Shown here: one piece after another, positions 24,703 to 32,506 of the stretch
Layout of the letters: every line of letters starts with the position of its first letter
Numbering within the stretch: position 1 is the first letter of the stretch
Assembly (NCBI GenBank): GCA_038521625.1
Contig: JBCBKP010000001.1
Span: forward strand, 186,001-250,000
Direction of reading: 5' to 3'
DNA length: 64,000 nucleotides
From: JBCBKP01 sp038521625
Lineage (GTDB): Bacteria; Planctomycetota; Phycisphaerae; Phycisphaerales; UBA1924
Notes under the pieces: model-generated
What the model saw: only the letters and a program-made list of their open reading frames with translations
What the model was told of the DNA's origin: nothing
The model's database searches: none
Translations under genes and position numbers: made by a program

Positions 24703-26752
24703 GAGACCTGTGAATCTGACCTGGCACAAGGTCGCCGAGAAGGACGAACTGCCCGAGGGGCGGGTCAAGGCGGTCACGATCGACCACAAGGGCGCCAAGC
24801 ACAAGTACGTCGCGCTGACGCACCACAAGGGCCAGTACGGCGCGCTCGACAACCACTGCCCGCACCAGGGCGGGCCGCTGGGCGAGGGCTCGATCGAGTG
24901 CGATGAGAAGGGCGACTGCTACCTGCGCTGCCCCTGGCACGGCTGGGACTACGACCCGCTGACCGGCAAGCCGCCCGGCGGCTACGACGACGGCGTCGAG
25001 ACCTACCCGGTCGAGGAGCGCGACGACGGGATCTACGTCGCGGTCGAGGACGAGCCGACGCACGAGCGGACCGTCACGGATGTCATGGCCGAGACGATGG
25101 TCGAGTGGGGCGTCACCAGCGTTTTCGGCATGGTCGGGCACTCGAACCTTGGTCTGGCCGACGCCATCCGGCGGCAGACCGAGGCCGGGAAGCTCCACTA
25201 CGTCGGGATCCGTCACGAGGGCGCCGCGGCGTTCGCCGCGAGCGCGTTCGGCAAGCTGACCGGGCGTCCGGCGGGCTGTCTGACGATCGCCGGGCCTGGC
25301 GCGACCAACCTGCTGACCGGCTGCTGGGACGCAAAGGTCGACCGGGCGCCGCTGCTGGCGCTGACGGGCCAGGTGCAGCAGCAGGTCTTCGGGCCGGGCG
25401 CGTTCCAGGAGCTGCCGCTGAAGGACGCCTTCGGCAGCGTCTGCAAGTTCAGCCACCTGGCGCTGCCGGGCAGCAACCACGCGGAGCTGATGAGCCTGGC
25501 GCTCAAGCACTCGATCGTCGAGCAGCTGCCGGCGCACCTGATCTTCCCCGACGACGTGCAGACGAACCTCGCCGAAGAGGACGCGCCCGCGGGGACGCCG
25601 GAGGGCCGCGTGTCGCGGATCGACGTGCAGCCGTCGCCCGCGGATATCGACGCGGCCGTGGAGATGCTCCGGGGCGTCGAGCGTCCGGTGATCGTGGTCG
25701 GGCACGGGGCCCGGTTCGAGATGGAGGCGGTGACGGCGCTGGCCGAAGAGCTGAAGTGCCCGGTGATCACGACGTTCAAGGGCAAGGGCCTGATCGGCGA
25801 CTGCCCCGACCCGGACATGCCGGGCCGGCCCGGGCATGACCTCGGCGGCGGCGTGCTGGGGCGTTCGGGCACGCCGATCGCCAGCTGGTTCATGAACGAG
25901 TCGGACGTGATGCTGGTGTTCGGCGCGTCGTTCAGCGACCACACGGGCATCACGCCGAAGAAGCCGATCATCCAGGTCGATCTCGACCGCTGGCACCTGG
26001 GCAAGGGTCACAAGGTCGCGCTGCCGGTGTGGGGCGAGATCGGGACTACGGCCCGGATTCTTCTTGAGCGTCTGAAGGGCAGCCACAAGAGCCGCGACCA
26101 CCGCGAAGAGATCGCGAAGCGCTGGGCGATCTGGCGCGAGGAGAAGCGGTCGCGCGTCAACGACGACACGGGGCACGGGATCAACTCGGCCGCGGTGTTC
26201 GACGCGATGAACCGGACGATCCCGGCGGACGCGATCATGGCGGTGGACGTCGGCAACAACACGTACAGCTTCGGGCGGTACATGGAGACGACCGGCAAGC
26301 AGGCGGTGCTGATGTCGGGCTACCTCGGCTCGATCGGCTTCGGCTATCCGGCGGCGCTGGGGGCCTGGGCGGCGACGAAGAGCCACCTGGTCTCGTCCGA
26401 CCCGTTCTGGAACAAGTTCAAGGACCGGCCGGTGGTGGCGTTCACCGGCGACGGCGGCTTCGGGCAGTACCCGTGGGAGGTCAACACCGCGGTGCTGCAC
26501 AAGATCAACCTGACGCACGTGGTCCTGCACAACAGCGAGCTGGGCAAGATCAGCAAGGAGCAGCGCGCGGGCGACTGGGACGTCTGGGCGACCAAGCTGA
26601 CCAACCCGAACATCGCGGACTACGTGAATTCCTGCGGCGGGCTTGGGATCCGGGTGACCGAGCCGGGCGAGCTGGTCGAGGCGATCGGCCAAGCCCTCGA
26701 GCACGACGGGCCGGCGACGGTCGAGGTGATGGCGGACGCGAATCTGGTGTGA
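24695..26752 (+). CDS. Rieske domain fused to a thiamine-diphosphate enzyme
   Basis: 685 residues from a GTG. Residues about 5-115 are a Rieske [2Fe-2S] domain with CPHQGGPLGEG near 54 and CPWHGWDY near 79. The remainder is a full pyruvate oxidase/acetolactate synthase-type enzyme: catalytic Glu in IRHEGAAAFAASAFGKLTG, AGPGATNLLTG, a central nucleotide-binding domain (VIVVGHGARFEMEAV), and the ThDP motif GDGGFGQYPW ... LHNSELGKI near 585-615. Family knowledge suggests decarboxylation of a 2-keto acid, here apparently coupled to one-electron transfer through the Rieske centre. The substrate is unknown. It closes the plus-strand operon. Confidence 0.87.
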   Translation: MAERPVNLTWHKVAEKDELPEGRVKAVTIDHKGAKHKYVALTHHKGQYGALDNHCPHQGGPLGEGSIECDEKGDCYLRCPWHGWDYDPLTGKPPGGYDDGVETYPVEERDDGIYVAVEDEPTHERTVTDVMAETMVEWGVTSVFGMVGHSNLGLADAIRRQTEAGKLHYVGIRHEGAAAFAASAFGKLTGRPAGCLTIAGPGATNLLTGCWDAKVDRAPLLALTGQVQQQVFGPGAFQELPLKDAFGSVCKFSHLALPGSNHAELMSLALKHSIVEQLPAHLIFPDDVQTNLAEEDAPAGTPEGRVSRIDVQPSPADIDAAVEMLRGVERPVIVVGHGARFEMEAVTALAEELKCPVITTFKGKGLIGDCPDPDMPGRPGHDLGGGVLGRSGTPIASWFMNESDVMLVFGASFSDHTGITPKKPIIQVDLDRWHLGKGHKVALPVWGEIGTTARILLERLKGSHKSRDHREEIAKRWAIWREEKRSRVNDDTGHGINSAAVFDAMNRTIPADAIMAVDVGNNTYSFGRYMETTGKQAVLMSGYLGSIGFGYPAALGAWAATKSHLVSSDPFWNKFKDRPVVAFTGDGGFGQYPWEVNTAVLHKINLTHVVLHNSELGKISKEQRAGDWDVWATKLTNPNIADYVNSCGGLGIRVTEPGELVEAIGQALEHDGPATVEVMADANLV

Positions 26753-26812
26753 GTGGGCGCCGGCGATCTAGGTCGGAGGCAACCCGCAGCGTGCATCGCG
26801 TGCTGTGTCGGG

Positions 26813-27010
26813 CTACCGCCCGAGGGCGCGGGCCCACGCCATCCTGTGCAGCAGCGCGATGATCACGAACGCGACGATGGCGGGCCAGGCGAGGATCGGG
26901 ACCCACCCGCCGGCGCCGATGTCGGTGATCAGCACCGAGCGGCTCGGGTCGTCTGGGTCGTAGTGGACCCGCAGCGGGCGCTGGGCTCGGAGCTGCGCGA
27001 CGAGACGCAT
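26813..27010 (-). CDS. C-terminal part of a split DUF3592 protein
   Basis: 65 residues starting at ATG 27008-27010, one codon after the TGA that ends the N-terminal part in the same frame (TGA GCG ATG). It contains the DUF3592 C-terminal elements RPLRVHYDPDDPSRSVL and a membrane helix (WPAIVAFVIIALLHRMAWA). By itself it is not a full domain. It may be made by re-initiation, or be a dead fragment of one gene covering 26813-27391. Confidence 0.5.
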   Translation of the reverse strand: MRLVAQLRAQRPLRVHYDPDDPSRSVLITDIGAGGWVPILAWPAIVAFVIIALLHRMAWARALGR

Positions 27011-27013
27011 CGC

Positions 27014-27391
27014 TCAGCGTCGCCTGCCCTCGACGTGATCGGTGTCGGCGCGGAGGCGATCGCCCTCGTAGCGCTGGCCGTCGACCTCGTAGGTGTAGCG
27101 GGCCCGGGCTTCGTACTCGATCCGGCTGGTTCCGGACCTGCCGGGGACGCGGGCGCGGTGGTGCTCGATGACCTCGGCCTCGATGAGCCGGCCCTGGACG
27201 GTCGGCCACGAGGCCGTCGCGCGGACTTCCGTCACGCGCCACCCGGCCCAGCCGACGACGCCCGCGAGCACGAGCAGCAGAAGGGCGATGCACGCGATCG
27301 AGGCGTTTCTAGATTCTGAGACCCGTCCGAGTTTCCAGATCATCCCAAAGCTGTTTATTGGATCTTCGGGCGATCGGTTTTGGTTGGTCAA
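27014..27391 (-). CDS. N-terminal part of a split DUF3592 protein
   Basis: 125 residues. A membrane helix (ASIACIALLLLVLAGVVGWAGW) is followed by the start of a DUF3592 domain (TASWPTVQGRLIEAEV ... YTYEVDGQRYEGDRL). It ends DHVEGRRR then TGA, and the C-terminal half of the domain follows in the same frame. A CGA to TGA change would account for the break. A later ATG, 16 codons in, is an alternative start. Function of the family is unknown. Confidence 0.55.
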   Translation of the reverse strand: MTNQNRSPEDPINSFGMIWKLGRVSESRNASIACIALLLLVLAGVVGWAGWRVTEVRATASWPTVQGRLIEAEVIEHHRARVPGRSGTSRIEYEARARYTYEVDGQRYEGDRLRADTDHVEGRRR

Positions 27392-27412
27392 GACCGGGGC
27401 ACGGACCTCGGC

Positions 27413-28204
27413 TCAAACCGCCTCGATGACGACGACCGTGACGTCGTCGTGCTCGAGCTCGCCGCCGACGTGGGCTTTGACGGCCGCGATCACCGCGTCT
27501 TTGGTCTGTTCGAGCGTCGCGTCCGCGGGCACGGCGGAGAGCACCCGCAGCAGCCCGTCGACGCCGAACTGTTGGCCGTCGGCGCCCGGCGCCTCGATCA
27601 CGCCGTCGGTGTAGAGCAGGATCCGGTCGCCGACGCCGATCGGCTGGGCCTGCTGGTCGTAGGTCGCGTCGGGGTCGATCGCGAGCGGCAGGTTGCTGCC
27701 GGTCTCGGTCTCGGGGTCGAGCGGCGCTTCCTGCCAGTCGGTCCGGCCCGCGCCGCGGTGCTCGGCGCGGGAGATCAGCGCCGGGTGGTGCCCGGCGTAG
27801 CTGAAGTAGAGCTGGTCGTACGCGGTGTAGAGCGCGATGACGGCGACCGTGGTGATCGCCTCGAAGCCGATGTCGACCGCGGCCTTGTTCATCCGCTCGA
27901 GCAGGCTCGCGCCCTCGGAGTCGTTGAGGAACTCGACCATCGCGTCGTAGAGCATCGAGCTGGTGCCGCTGACAACGTCGCCGTGGCCGGTGACGTCGGC
28001 GACAACGATGCGGGTGAGCTTGTCGGCGCCGCAGACCGAGAGGTAGTAGATGTCGCCGCCCTTGCCGCCGACGCAGGCGGAGGAGTAGAGGGCGGCCTTC
28101 ATCGCGTTGGACTCGAGCGCGGTCTCGCGGTCGGAGAAGCCGCCCCAGATCTCGGAGCATTGCAGGCGGTGCGAGGCGGGCTGGGGCGTGTCGAGCGTGG
28201 TCAT
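27413..28204 (-). CDS. SpoIIE-type serine phosphatase without sensor domain
   Basis: 263 residues, essentially one PP2C/SpoIIE domain with about 30 residues before it. Motifs are GGKGGDIYYLSVCGADKL, VVADVTGHGDVVSG, FSYAGHHPALI, LLYTDGVIEAP and the final DDVTVVVIEAV, so metal ligands are retained. Without a sensor domain it must be controlled by a partner or by expression. It is divergent from the ABC transporter operon and only about 20 bases from the split DUF3592 gene. Confidence 0.88.
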   Translation of the reverse strand: MTTLDTPQPASHRLQCSEIWGGFSDRETALESNAMKAALYSSACVGGKGGDIYYLSVCGADKLTRIVVADVTGHGDVVSGTSSMLYDAMVEFLNDSEGASLLERMNKAAVDIGFEAITTVAVIALYTAYDQLYFSYAGHHPALISRAEHRGAGRTDWQEAPLDPETETGSNLPLAIDPDATYDQQAQPIGVGDRILLYTDGVIEAPGADGQQFGVDGLLRVLSAVPADATLEQTKDAVIAAVKAHVGGELEHDDVTVVVIEAV

Positions 28205-28262
28205 GTCGGTTCTTCCTCCGGTGCGGTGGCCCGGCGTCGCCGGCCGCGGCTACAACAGGCCC

Positions 28263-28961
28263 ATGGTTGAGGCGGCGACAGCGGGCTCCCCCGCACTAGT
28301 GATCACTAATCTGGTGTTCCGTTATTCCGGGTCGGGCGAGACGCTGCTGCGGATCCCGTCGTTCGAGCTCGCGGCGGGCGGCCAGGCGCTGCTGACCGGC
28401 GGCTCGGGCACGGGCAAGTCGACGCTGCTGCACCTGATCCTGGGCCTGATGGAGCCGAGCTCGGGCGAAATCCGGGTCGCGGGGCGGGCGATCCACAAGC
28501 TGCACGGCGAGGCCCGCGACCGGTTCCGCGGGCGGCACGTGGGGATGGTCTTCCAGACTTTCCAGCTTCTGCACGGGTTCAGCGCCCTGGAGAACGTGAT
28601 GCTGGCGATGACCTTCAGCGACATCAAGCCGGGCGAGCACGAGGAGCGGGCCCGCGAGCTGCTCGACCGGCTGGGCATCGAGCGGACCGGCGCGCCGCCG
28701 GAGGCGCTGAGCGTCGGGCAGCAGCAGCGGGTCGCGGTGGCGCGGGCGCTGGCGTGCGGGCCCGAGCTGGTGCTGGCGGACGAGCCGACGGCGAGCCTCG
28801 ACCCGGAGAACGGTCGCGCGGCGGTCGGGCTTCTGCGGGAGGTCTGCCGCGAGCGCGGCGCGGCGTTGCTGTGCGTGAGCCACGACCCGACGCTCGCGGG
28901 AGAATTCGACGAGGTCCACGGGCTGGCGTCGCTGTCGGTCGCGGAAGGGGCTCGGGTCTGA
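28263..28961 (+). CDS. ABC transporter ATP-binding protein (LolD/MacB type)
   Basis: 232 residues from the ATG at 28263. Walker A is GGSGTGKST, the Q-loop region VFQTFQLLHGFSALENV is typical of the LolD/MacB group, the signature is LSVGQQQRVAVARA (LSVGQ rather than LSGGQ), and Walker B is LVLADEPTASLD with the switch His in CVSHDP. It powers the FtsX-type permease encoded next, which it overlaps by one base (TGATG). Confidence 0.92.
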   Translation: MVEAATAGSPALVITNLVFRYSGSGETLLRIPSFELAAGGQALLTGGSGTGKSTLLHLILGLMEPSSGEIRVAGRAIHKLHGEARDRFRGRHVGMVFQTFQLLHGFSALENVMLAMTFSDIKPGEHEERARELLDRLGIERTGAPPEALSVGQQQRVAVARALACGPELVLADEPTASLDPENGRAAVGLLREVCRERGAALLCVSHDPTLAGEFDEVHGLASLSVAEGARV

Positions 28962-30244
28962 TGGCGGTCACCGACTTCACCATCGTCGCACGCAGCCTGA
29001 CGGGGCGGGCGTTCTCGACCGTCGTGACGGCGCTGACGGTCTGCGTCGGCGTGTGCCTGGTCCTGACGCTGCTCTCGATGCGCGACGCGGGCGACAAAGC
29101 GTTCGCGCGGGGCACTGGCAACATGGACTTCCTGATCAGCCGCGACGCGGGCGAGATCGCCAGCGTGCTGAACGGGATTTTCTACGCCGACGTTCCGAAC
29201 GCCCCGATCAACATCGCCGAGCTGGACGGGCTGGTTCCGCTCGCGCGGGCGCCGTTCGAGTACCTGATCCCGACGCAGCTAGGCGACAGCTACCGCGGTC
29301 GGTCGGTCATGGCGACGGTGCCGGAGTTCTTCACGTCGTTCGAGCCGAACCAGGGTCGGCCGCTCGCGTTCGCCGAGGGTCGGGCGTTCGTCAAGAAATC
29401 GGAGTCGCCGTTTGAGATCGTCGCCGGCGCCGACGCCGCGTCGTCGCTCGGGCTCTCGATCGGCGACGTGATCGCGCTCAGCCACGGCGGGCCGCGTGAA
29501 GAGTCGCACGTGCACACTGAGTACCAGTACGAGGTCGTCGGGATCCTCGAGCCGACGCTGACGCCGCACGACCGCGCGCTGTTCACCGAGCTGACGAGCG
29601 CGTGGATTCTGCACGCGGTCGATGATTCCGAGGGCCTGGAGACGCTCGCGACCGAGGCGGACATCCAGGAGCGTCACCGGCAGATCACGGGGGTCTACGC
29701 GCGGCTGGCGCGGCGGCCCGGCACGACGGGGCGGCCGGCGAACTTCCAGTCGGCGTTCGAGGCGATCCGCCGTTCGGGCCAGTACACGATCGCCGAGCCG
29801 AACGCGCAGATCGCGGCGCTCTTCCGGATCGTGGGCAACGTCAACGCGATCCTGCTGGCGCTGGCGATCGCGGTCCTGATCAGCAGCGGGATCACGCTGA
29901 TGCTGGCGCTCTACAACACGATGGAGCAGCGGCGGCGTCAGATCGCGGTGCTGCGTGTGCTGGGGTGCAGCCGCGGGCGCATCTTCGGGCTCGTGCTGAC
30001 CGAGTCGGCGATCCTGGGCACGGCGGGGGCGATTGCGGGCGTGCTGCTGAGCCTGTTCGCGTCGGTGGTCGTCAGCCGGTCGCTGGCCCAGGCGGTGGGG
30101 GTGGTGGTCGAGCCGAGCCTGCCGGTCCGGGAAACCCTGTCCGTGGTGGTTGGCGCGATCGTGCTGGCGGCGCTGGCGGGGCTGATCCCGGCACTGACCG
30201 CATACCGAACTCCGGTGATCCGGAATCTTCGGCCGATCGGCTAA
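28961..30244 (+). CDS. FtsX/MacB-type ABC transporter permease
   Basis: 427 residues. One N-terminal membrane helix (FSTVVTALTVCVGVCLVLTLL), a periplasmic domain of about 240 residues, and three C-terminal helices (NAILLALAIAVLISSGITLML, AILGTAGAIAGVLLSLFASV, TLSVVVGAIVLAALAGLIPAL) give the type VII ABC permease layout. The motif EQRRRQIAVLRVLGCSRGRI before helix 3 is the coupling region of FtsX domains. Together with the ATPase and the DUF3299 protein it resembles gene sets reported near zinc-related genes in proteobacteria; that link is by analogy only. Confidence 0.88.
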   Translation: MAVTDFTIVARSLTGRAFSTVVTALTVCVGVCLVLTLLSMRDAGDKAFARGTGNMDFLISRDAGEIASVLNGIFYADVPNAPINIAELDGLVPLARAPFEYLIPTQLGDSYRGRSVMATVPEFFTSFEPNQGRPLAFAEGRAFVKKSESPFEIVAGADAASSLGLSIGDVIALSHGGPREESHVHTEYQYEVVGILEPTLTPHDRALFTELTSAWILHAVDDSEGLETLATEADIQERHRQITGVYARLARRPGTTGRPANFQSAFEAIRRSGQYTIAEPNAQIAALFRIVGNVNAILLALAIAVLISSGITLMLALYNTMEQRRRQIAVLRVLGCSRGRIFGLVLTESAILGTAGAIAGVLLSLFASVVVSRSLAQAVGVVVEPSLPVRETLSVVVGAIVLAALAGLIPALTAYRTPVIRNLRPIG

Positions 30245-30283
30245 GATTGCACTGCCGGAGACGGCTGCCTTACGGAGGTCTGC

Positions 30284-31342
30284 ATGCGGATTTTTTGGGC
30301 GATCATCGCGGTTCTGATTCTCGCGACCGGGGCGCTGTTCCTGACCGACGGCGAGCCGCGGCCCGAGGCCCCCGTGACCGAGCCGGCCACGACGGGCGCT
30401 GAGTCGCCGGCGACGGATGCCGATCGCTCGGTCCGGCTAACACCCCCGATCGAGACGGACGAGGAGACGCAAGTCGGCCTGGTCATCGACCCGGTGGTGC
30501 GGCAGGCACCCGCCGAGGTCGATCCGGGGGCCGCCGAGCCGGTCCGGCAGGGGATCGACGAGACCGTCGCGGCGGCCGAGCCGGCGTACGAGTCGGTGGT
30601 CGCCGAGATCGAGGTGCCCGACAACAACCGCCTCGCGATGGACCAGCTCCTCGGCGAGTTGCCCTATCTGGAACCGAGCCTGGAAACGGCTCCGGCGACG
30701 CCCGGGGCGAGCGAGGCCGAGGTCGCGGCGCTGTCCGACCCGGAGGCGCTCCGCGACGAGGCGATCACGGACACCGAAGGGACCTTCGATGTCGCTTCCG
30801 CCGGATCCCAGGGCGACGGGGGCGAGGCGGCAGGCGACAGCGATCCCGACCCGGCGCCGGCCGAGGAGATCGCGGCGCTGGTCGTCAACGACGACGGGTC
30901 GCTGGTCATCGACGGCAAGATGGCGATCGAGGGCGACGGCTCGGCCGAGTCGCCGTACCGGCTTCCGTGGAACCTGCTCATCAGCGCGTCGGCGACGTAC
31001 GAGCCCCGGCTGGGTCGCGACGAGCTGCCGGAATGGGTGGGTCACCTCGAGGGCAAGACGGTCGAGATCTCGGGCTTTCTGATGATGCCCGCGATGGGCC
31101 AGCCGACCAAGGACCTGCTGGCGATGAAGAACATGTGGGACGGGTGCTGCATCGGCATCCCGCCCTCGCCGTACGACGCCGTTGAGGTGACTCTCGCCGA
31201 GGAGGTCGACCCGTTCAACACGACGCACGCCGCCGCGGGCTACGGGACGATCCGTGGCAAGTTCAAGGCCGACCCGTACGTCGTGAGCGGCTGGTTGCTC
31301 GGTCTGTACCTGATCAAGGACGCCGAGCTGATCCAGGGCTGA
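30284..31342 (+). CDS. DUF3299 domain protein, membrane-anchored or secreted
   Basis: 352 residues from an ATG with GGAGG upstream. An N-terminal hydrophobic segment (MRIFWAIIAVLILATGALFL) is followed by a long acidic, Pro/Ala-rich region, then a C-terminal DUF3299 domain (VGHLEGKTVEISGFLMMPAM ... MWDGCCIGIPPSPYDAVEV ... IRGKFKADPYVVSG). The vicinal Cys pair in GCCIG could bind a metal. It lies 39 bases after the permease gene and is probably the third component of the same system on the outer face of the membrane. Confidence 0.8.
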   Translation: MRIFWAIIAVLILATGALFLTDGEPRPEAPVTEPATTGAESPATDADRSVRLTPPIETDEETQVGLVIDPVVRQAPAEVDPGAAEPVRQGIDETVAAAEPAYESVVAEIEVPDNNRLAMDQLLGELPYLEPSLETAPATPGASEAEVAALSDPEALRDEAITDTEGTFDVASAGSQGDGGEAAGDSDPDPAPAEEIAALVVNDDGSLVIDGKMAIEGDGSAESPYRLPWNLLISASATYEPRLGRDELPEWVGHLEGKTVEISGFLMMPAMGQPTKDLLAMKNMWDGCCIGIPPSPYDAVEVTLAEEVDPFNTTHAAAGYGTIRGKFKADPYVVSGWLLGLYLIKDAELIQG

Positions 31343-31390
31343 GCGGTCGCTCGCCGTGGGGCCGGCCGAGGGCGGTTTGGCTGCCGGGGT

Positions 31391-31419
31391 TTGACAGCGG
31401 CGGCCGCGCCGCGAACCAT
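31391..31419 (+). promoter_or_regulatory. Promoter of the his operon
   Basis: A consensus -35 box TTGACA is at 31391-31396. Seventeen bases further, AACCAT at 31414-31419 can serve as -10 box (three of six positions match TATAAT). Transcription would start about seven bases later, at or next to the A of ATG 31426, the first codon of the His-rich leader. The -35 match is strong and the -10 weak. Confidence 0.55.
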
Positions 31420-31425
31420 TGGGCG

Positions 31426-31476
31426 ATGCCGATCGCGCCGCACCATCACCACGAGGGCCATCACGCCTCGGCGTGA
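31426..31476 (+). CDS. hisL: Histidine leader peptide, apparently leaderless
   Basis: A 16-codon frame reading MPIAPHHHHEGHHASA and ending in TGA, 121 bases before hisG. Six of sixteen codons are His, four in a row and then two. This is the hallmark of a his attenuation leader such as enterobacterial HisL. It has no Shine-Dalgarno, but the predicted transcription start coincides with its ATG, so it may be translated leaderless. When charged tRNA-His is scarce, ribosomes would stall in the His run and change the fold of the following RNA. The position, composition and promoter are seen; the control mechanism is inferred. Confidence 0.7.
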   Translation: MPIAPHHHHEGHHASA

Positions 31477-31477
31477 G

Positions 31478-31579
31478 CCGGTGTCGTCGCGCGGTCGGGA
31501 TCCCACCCACGGAATCCAGCCCCCTGTCGAAACCGGCGCGGCCCGGCCCGCGATCGTTGTCTGAGCACGCCCCCCGACC
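31478..31579 (+). promoter_or_regulatory. Candidate attenuator region between hisL and hisG
   Basis: Three possible pairings lie after the leader stop. 31478-31486 (CCGGTGTCG) can pair with 31528-31536 (CGAAACCGG), eight of nine bases. 31493-31499 (GGTCGGG) pairs perfectly with 31573-31579 (CCCGACC). CGCGG/CCGCG at 31537-31552 forms a small hairpin followed by a T-rich ATCGTTGTCTG. The first two pairings interlock and cannot both form as simple hairpins, as attenuation would need. No folding energies were computed. Confidence 0.4.
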
Positions 31580-31597
31580 CCAGCGAGAGAACCGCCG

Positions 31598-32506
31598 ATG
31601 ACGACAGAGAGCCAGCAAGCGACCGTGCACCTCGGCCTGCCCAAGGGCCGGATGCACGACAACGTCATCAAGCTCATGTCCGAGGCCGGCATCTCGCTGA
31701 AGAAGTCCGCCCGCGGCTACCGGCCGGACATCACGCTCGAGGGCTTCGAGGTCAAGATCCTGAAGCCGCAGAACATCGTCACGATGCTCGCCGCGGGCAC
31801 GCGCGACGCGGGGTTCGCCGGGGCGGACTGGGTGAGCGAGCTCTCGGCCGAGATCGCGGGCCACGACCACGAGCTGGTCGAGCTGCTCGACACGAAGATG
31901 GATCCGGTCCGGATCGTGGTCGCGGCTCCGCGTGAGTCGGTGCTCGATAGCAGATTCCCGGCGCCGAAGGACGGGCGTCCGCTGCGGGTCGCCAGCGAGC
32001 TGGAGCAGGTCAGCAAGCAATGGATCGCGCGGACCGGGCTCGATGCGCGGTTCGTGCGCACGTACGGGGCGACCGAGGTCTTCCCGCCGGAGGACGCGGA
32101 CATGATCATCGACGTCACGCAGACCGGCGCGACGCTCGAGGCCAACGGGCTGGTGATCATCGACGACGTGATGACGAGCGCGACCAGGCTGTACGCCTCG
32201 AGCCGTGCGCTGGACGTGCCGGAGAAGCGCAGGAAGCTCGAGGAGCTCGTGGTGCTGCTGTCTTCGGTGCTCGACGCCCGCGGGCGCGTGCTGATCGACA
32301 TGAACGTCGCGGAGGACCAGCTCGAAGCGCTGGTGAAGGTCCTGCCCTGCATGCGCGAGCCGACGGTGAGCCGCCTGCACGCCCAGCGTGGCTACGCCGT
32401 CCGTGTCGCGGCGCCGCAGAAGGACCTGCCCAGGCTGGTCCCGCTGATCAAGCAGCACGGCGGCTCGGACATCGTCGTGAGCCAGGTGCAGCAGGTGGTG
32501 CCATGA
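31598..32506 (+). CDS. hisG: ATP phosphoribosyltransferase, long form
   Basis: First enzyme of histidine synthesis: joins ATP and PRPP to phosphoribosyl-ATP. At 302 residues it is the long form with its own C-terminal regulatory (ACT-like) domain, seen in the segment CMREPTVSRLHAQRGYAVRV, so no HisZ is needed and histidine feedback is expected. Motifs include LGLPKGRMHDNVIKLM at the N-terminus, AGTRDAGFAGADWV and the PRPP-binding ADMIIDVTQTGATLEANGL. It overlaps hisC by four bases (ATGA). Confidence 0.96.
   Translation: MTTESQQATVHLGLPKGRMHDNVIKLMSEAGISLKKSARGYRPDITLEGFEVKILKPQNIVTMLAAGTRDAGFAGADWVSELSAEIAGHDHELVELLDTKMDPVRIVVAAPRESVLDSRFPAPKDGRPLRVASELEQVSKQWIARTGLDARFVRTYGATEVFPPEDADMIIDVTQTGATLEANGLVIIDDVMTSATRLYASSRALDVPEKRRKLEELVVLLSSVLDARGRVLIDMNVAEDQLEALVKVLPCMREPTVSRLHAQRGYAVRVAAPQKDLPRLVPLIKQHGGSDIVVSQVQQVVP

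Noticed and set aside
27014..27016. TGA in the DUF3592 gene as selenocysteine
   Set aside because: DUF3592 has no conserved Cys here, and no SECIS-like hairpin or selenoprotein genes were seen; a nonsense change is simpler.
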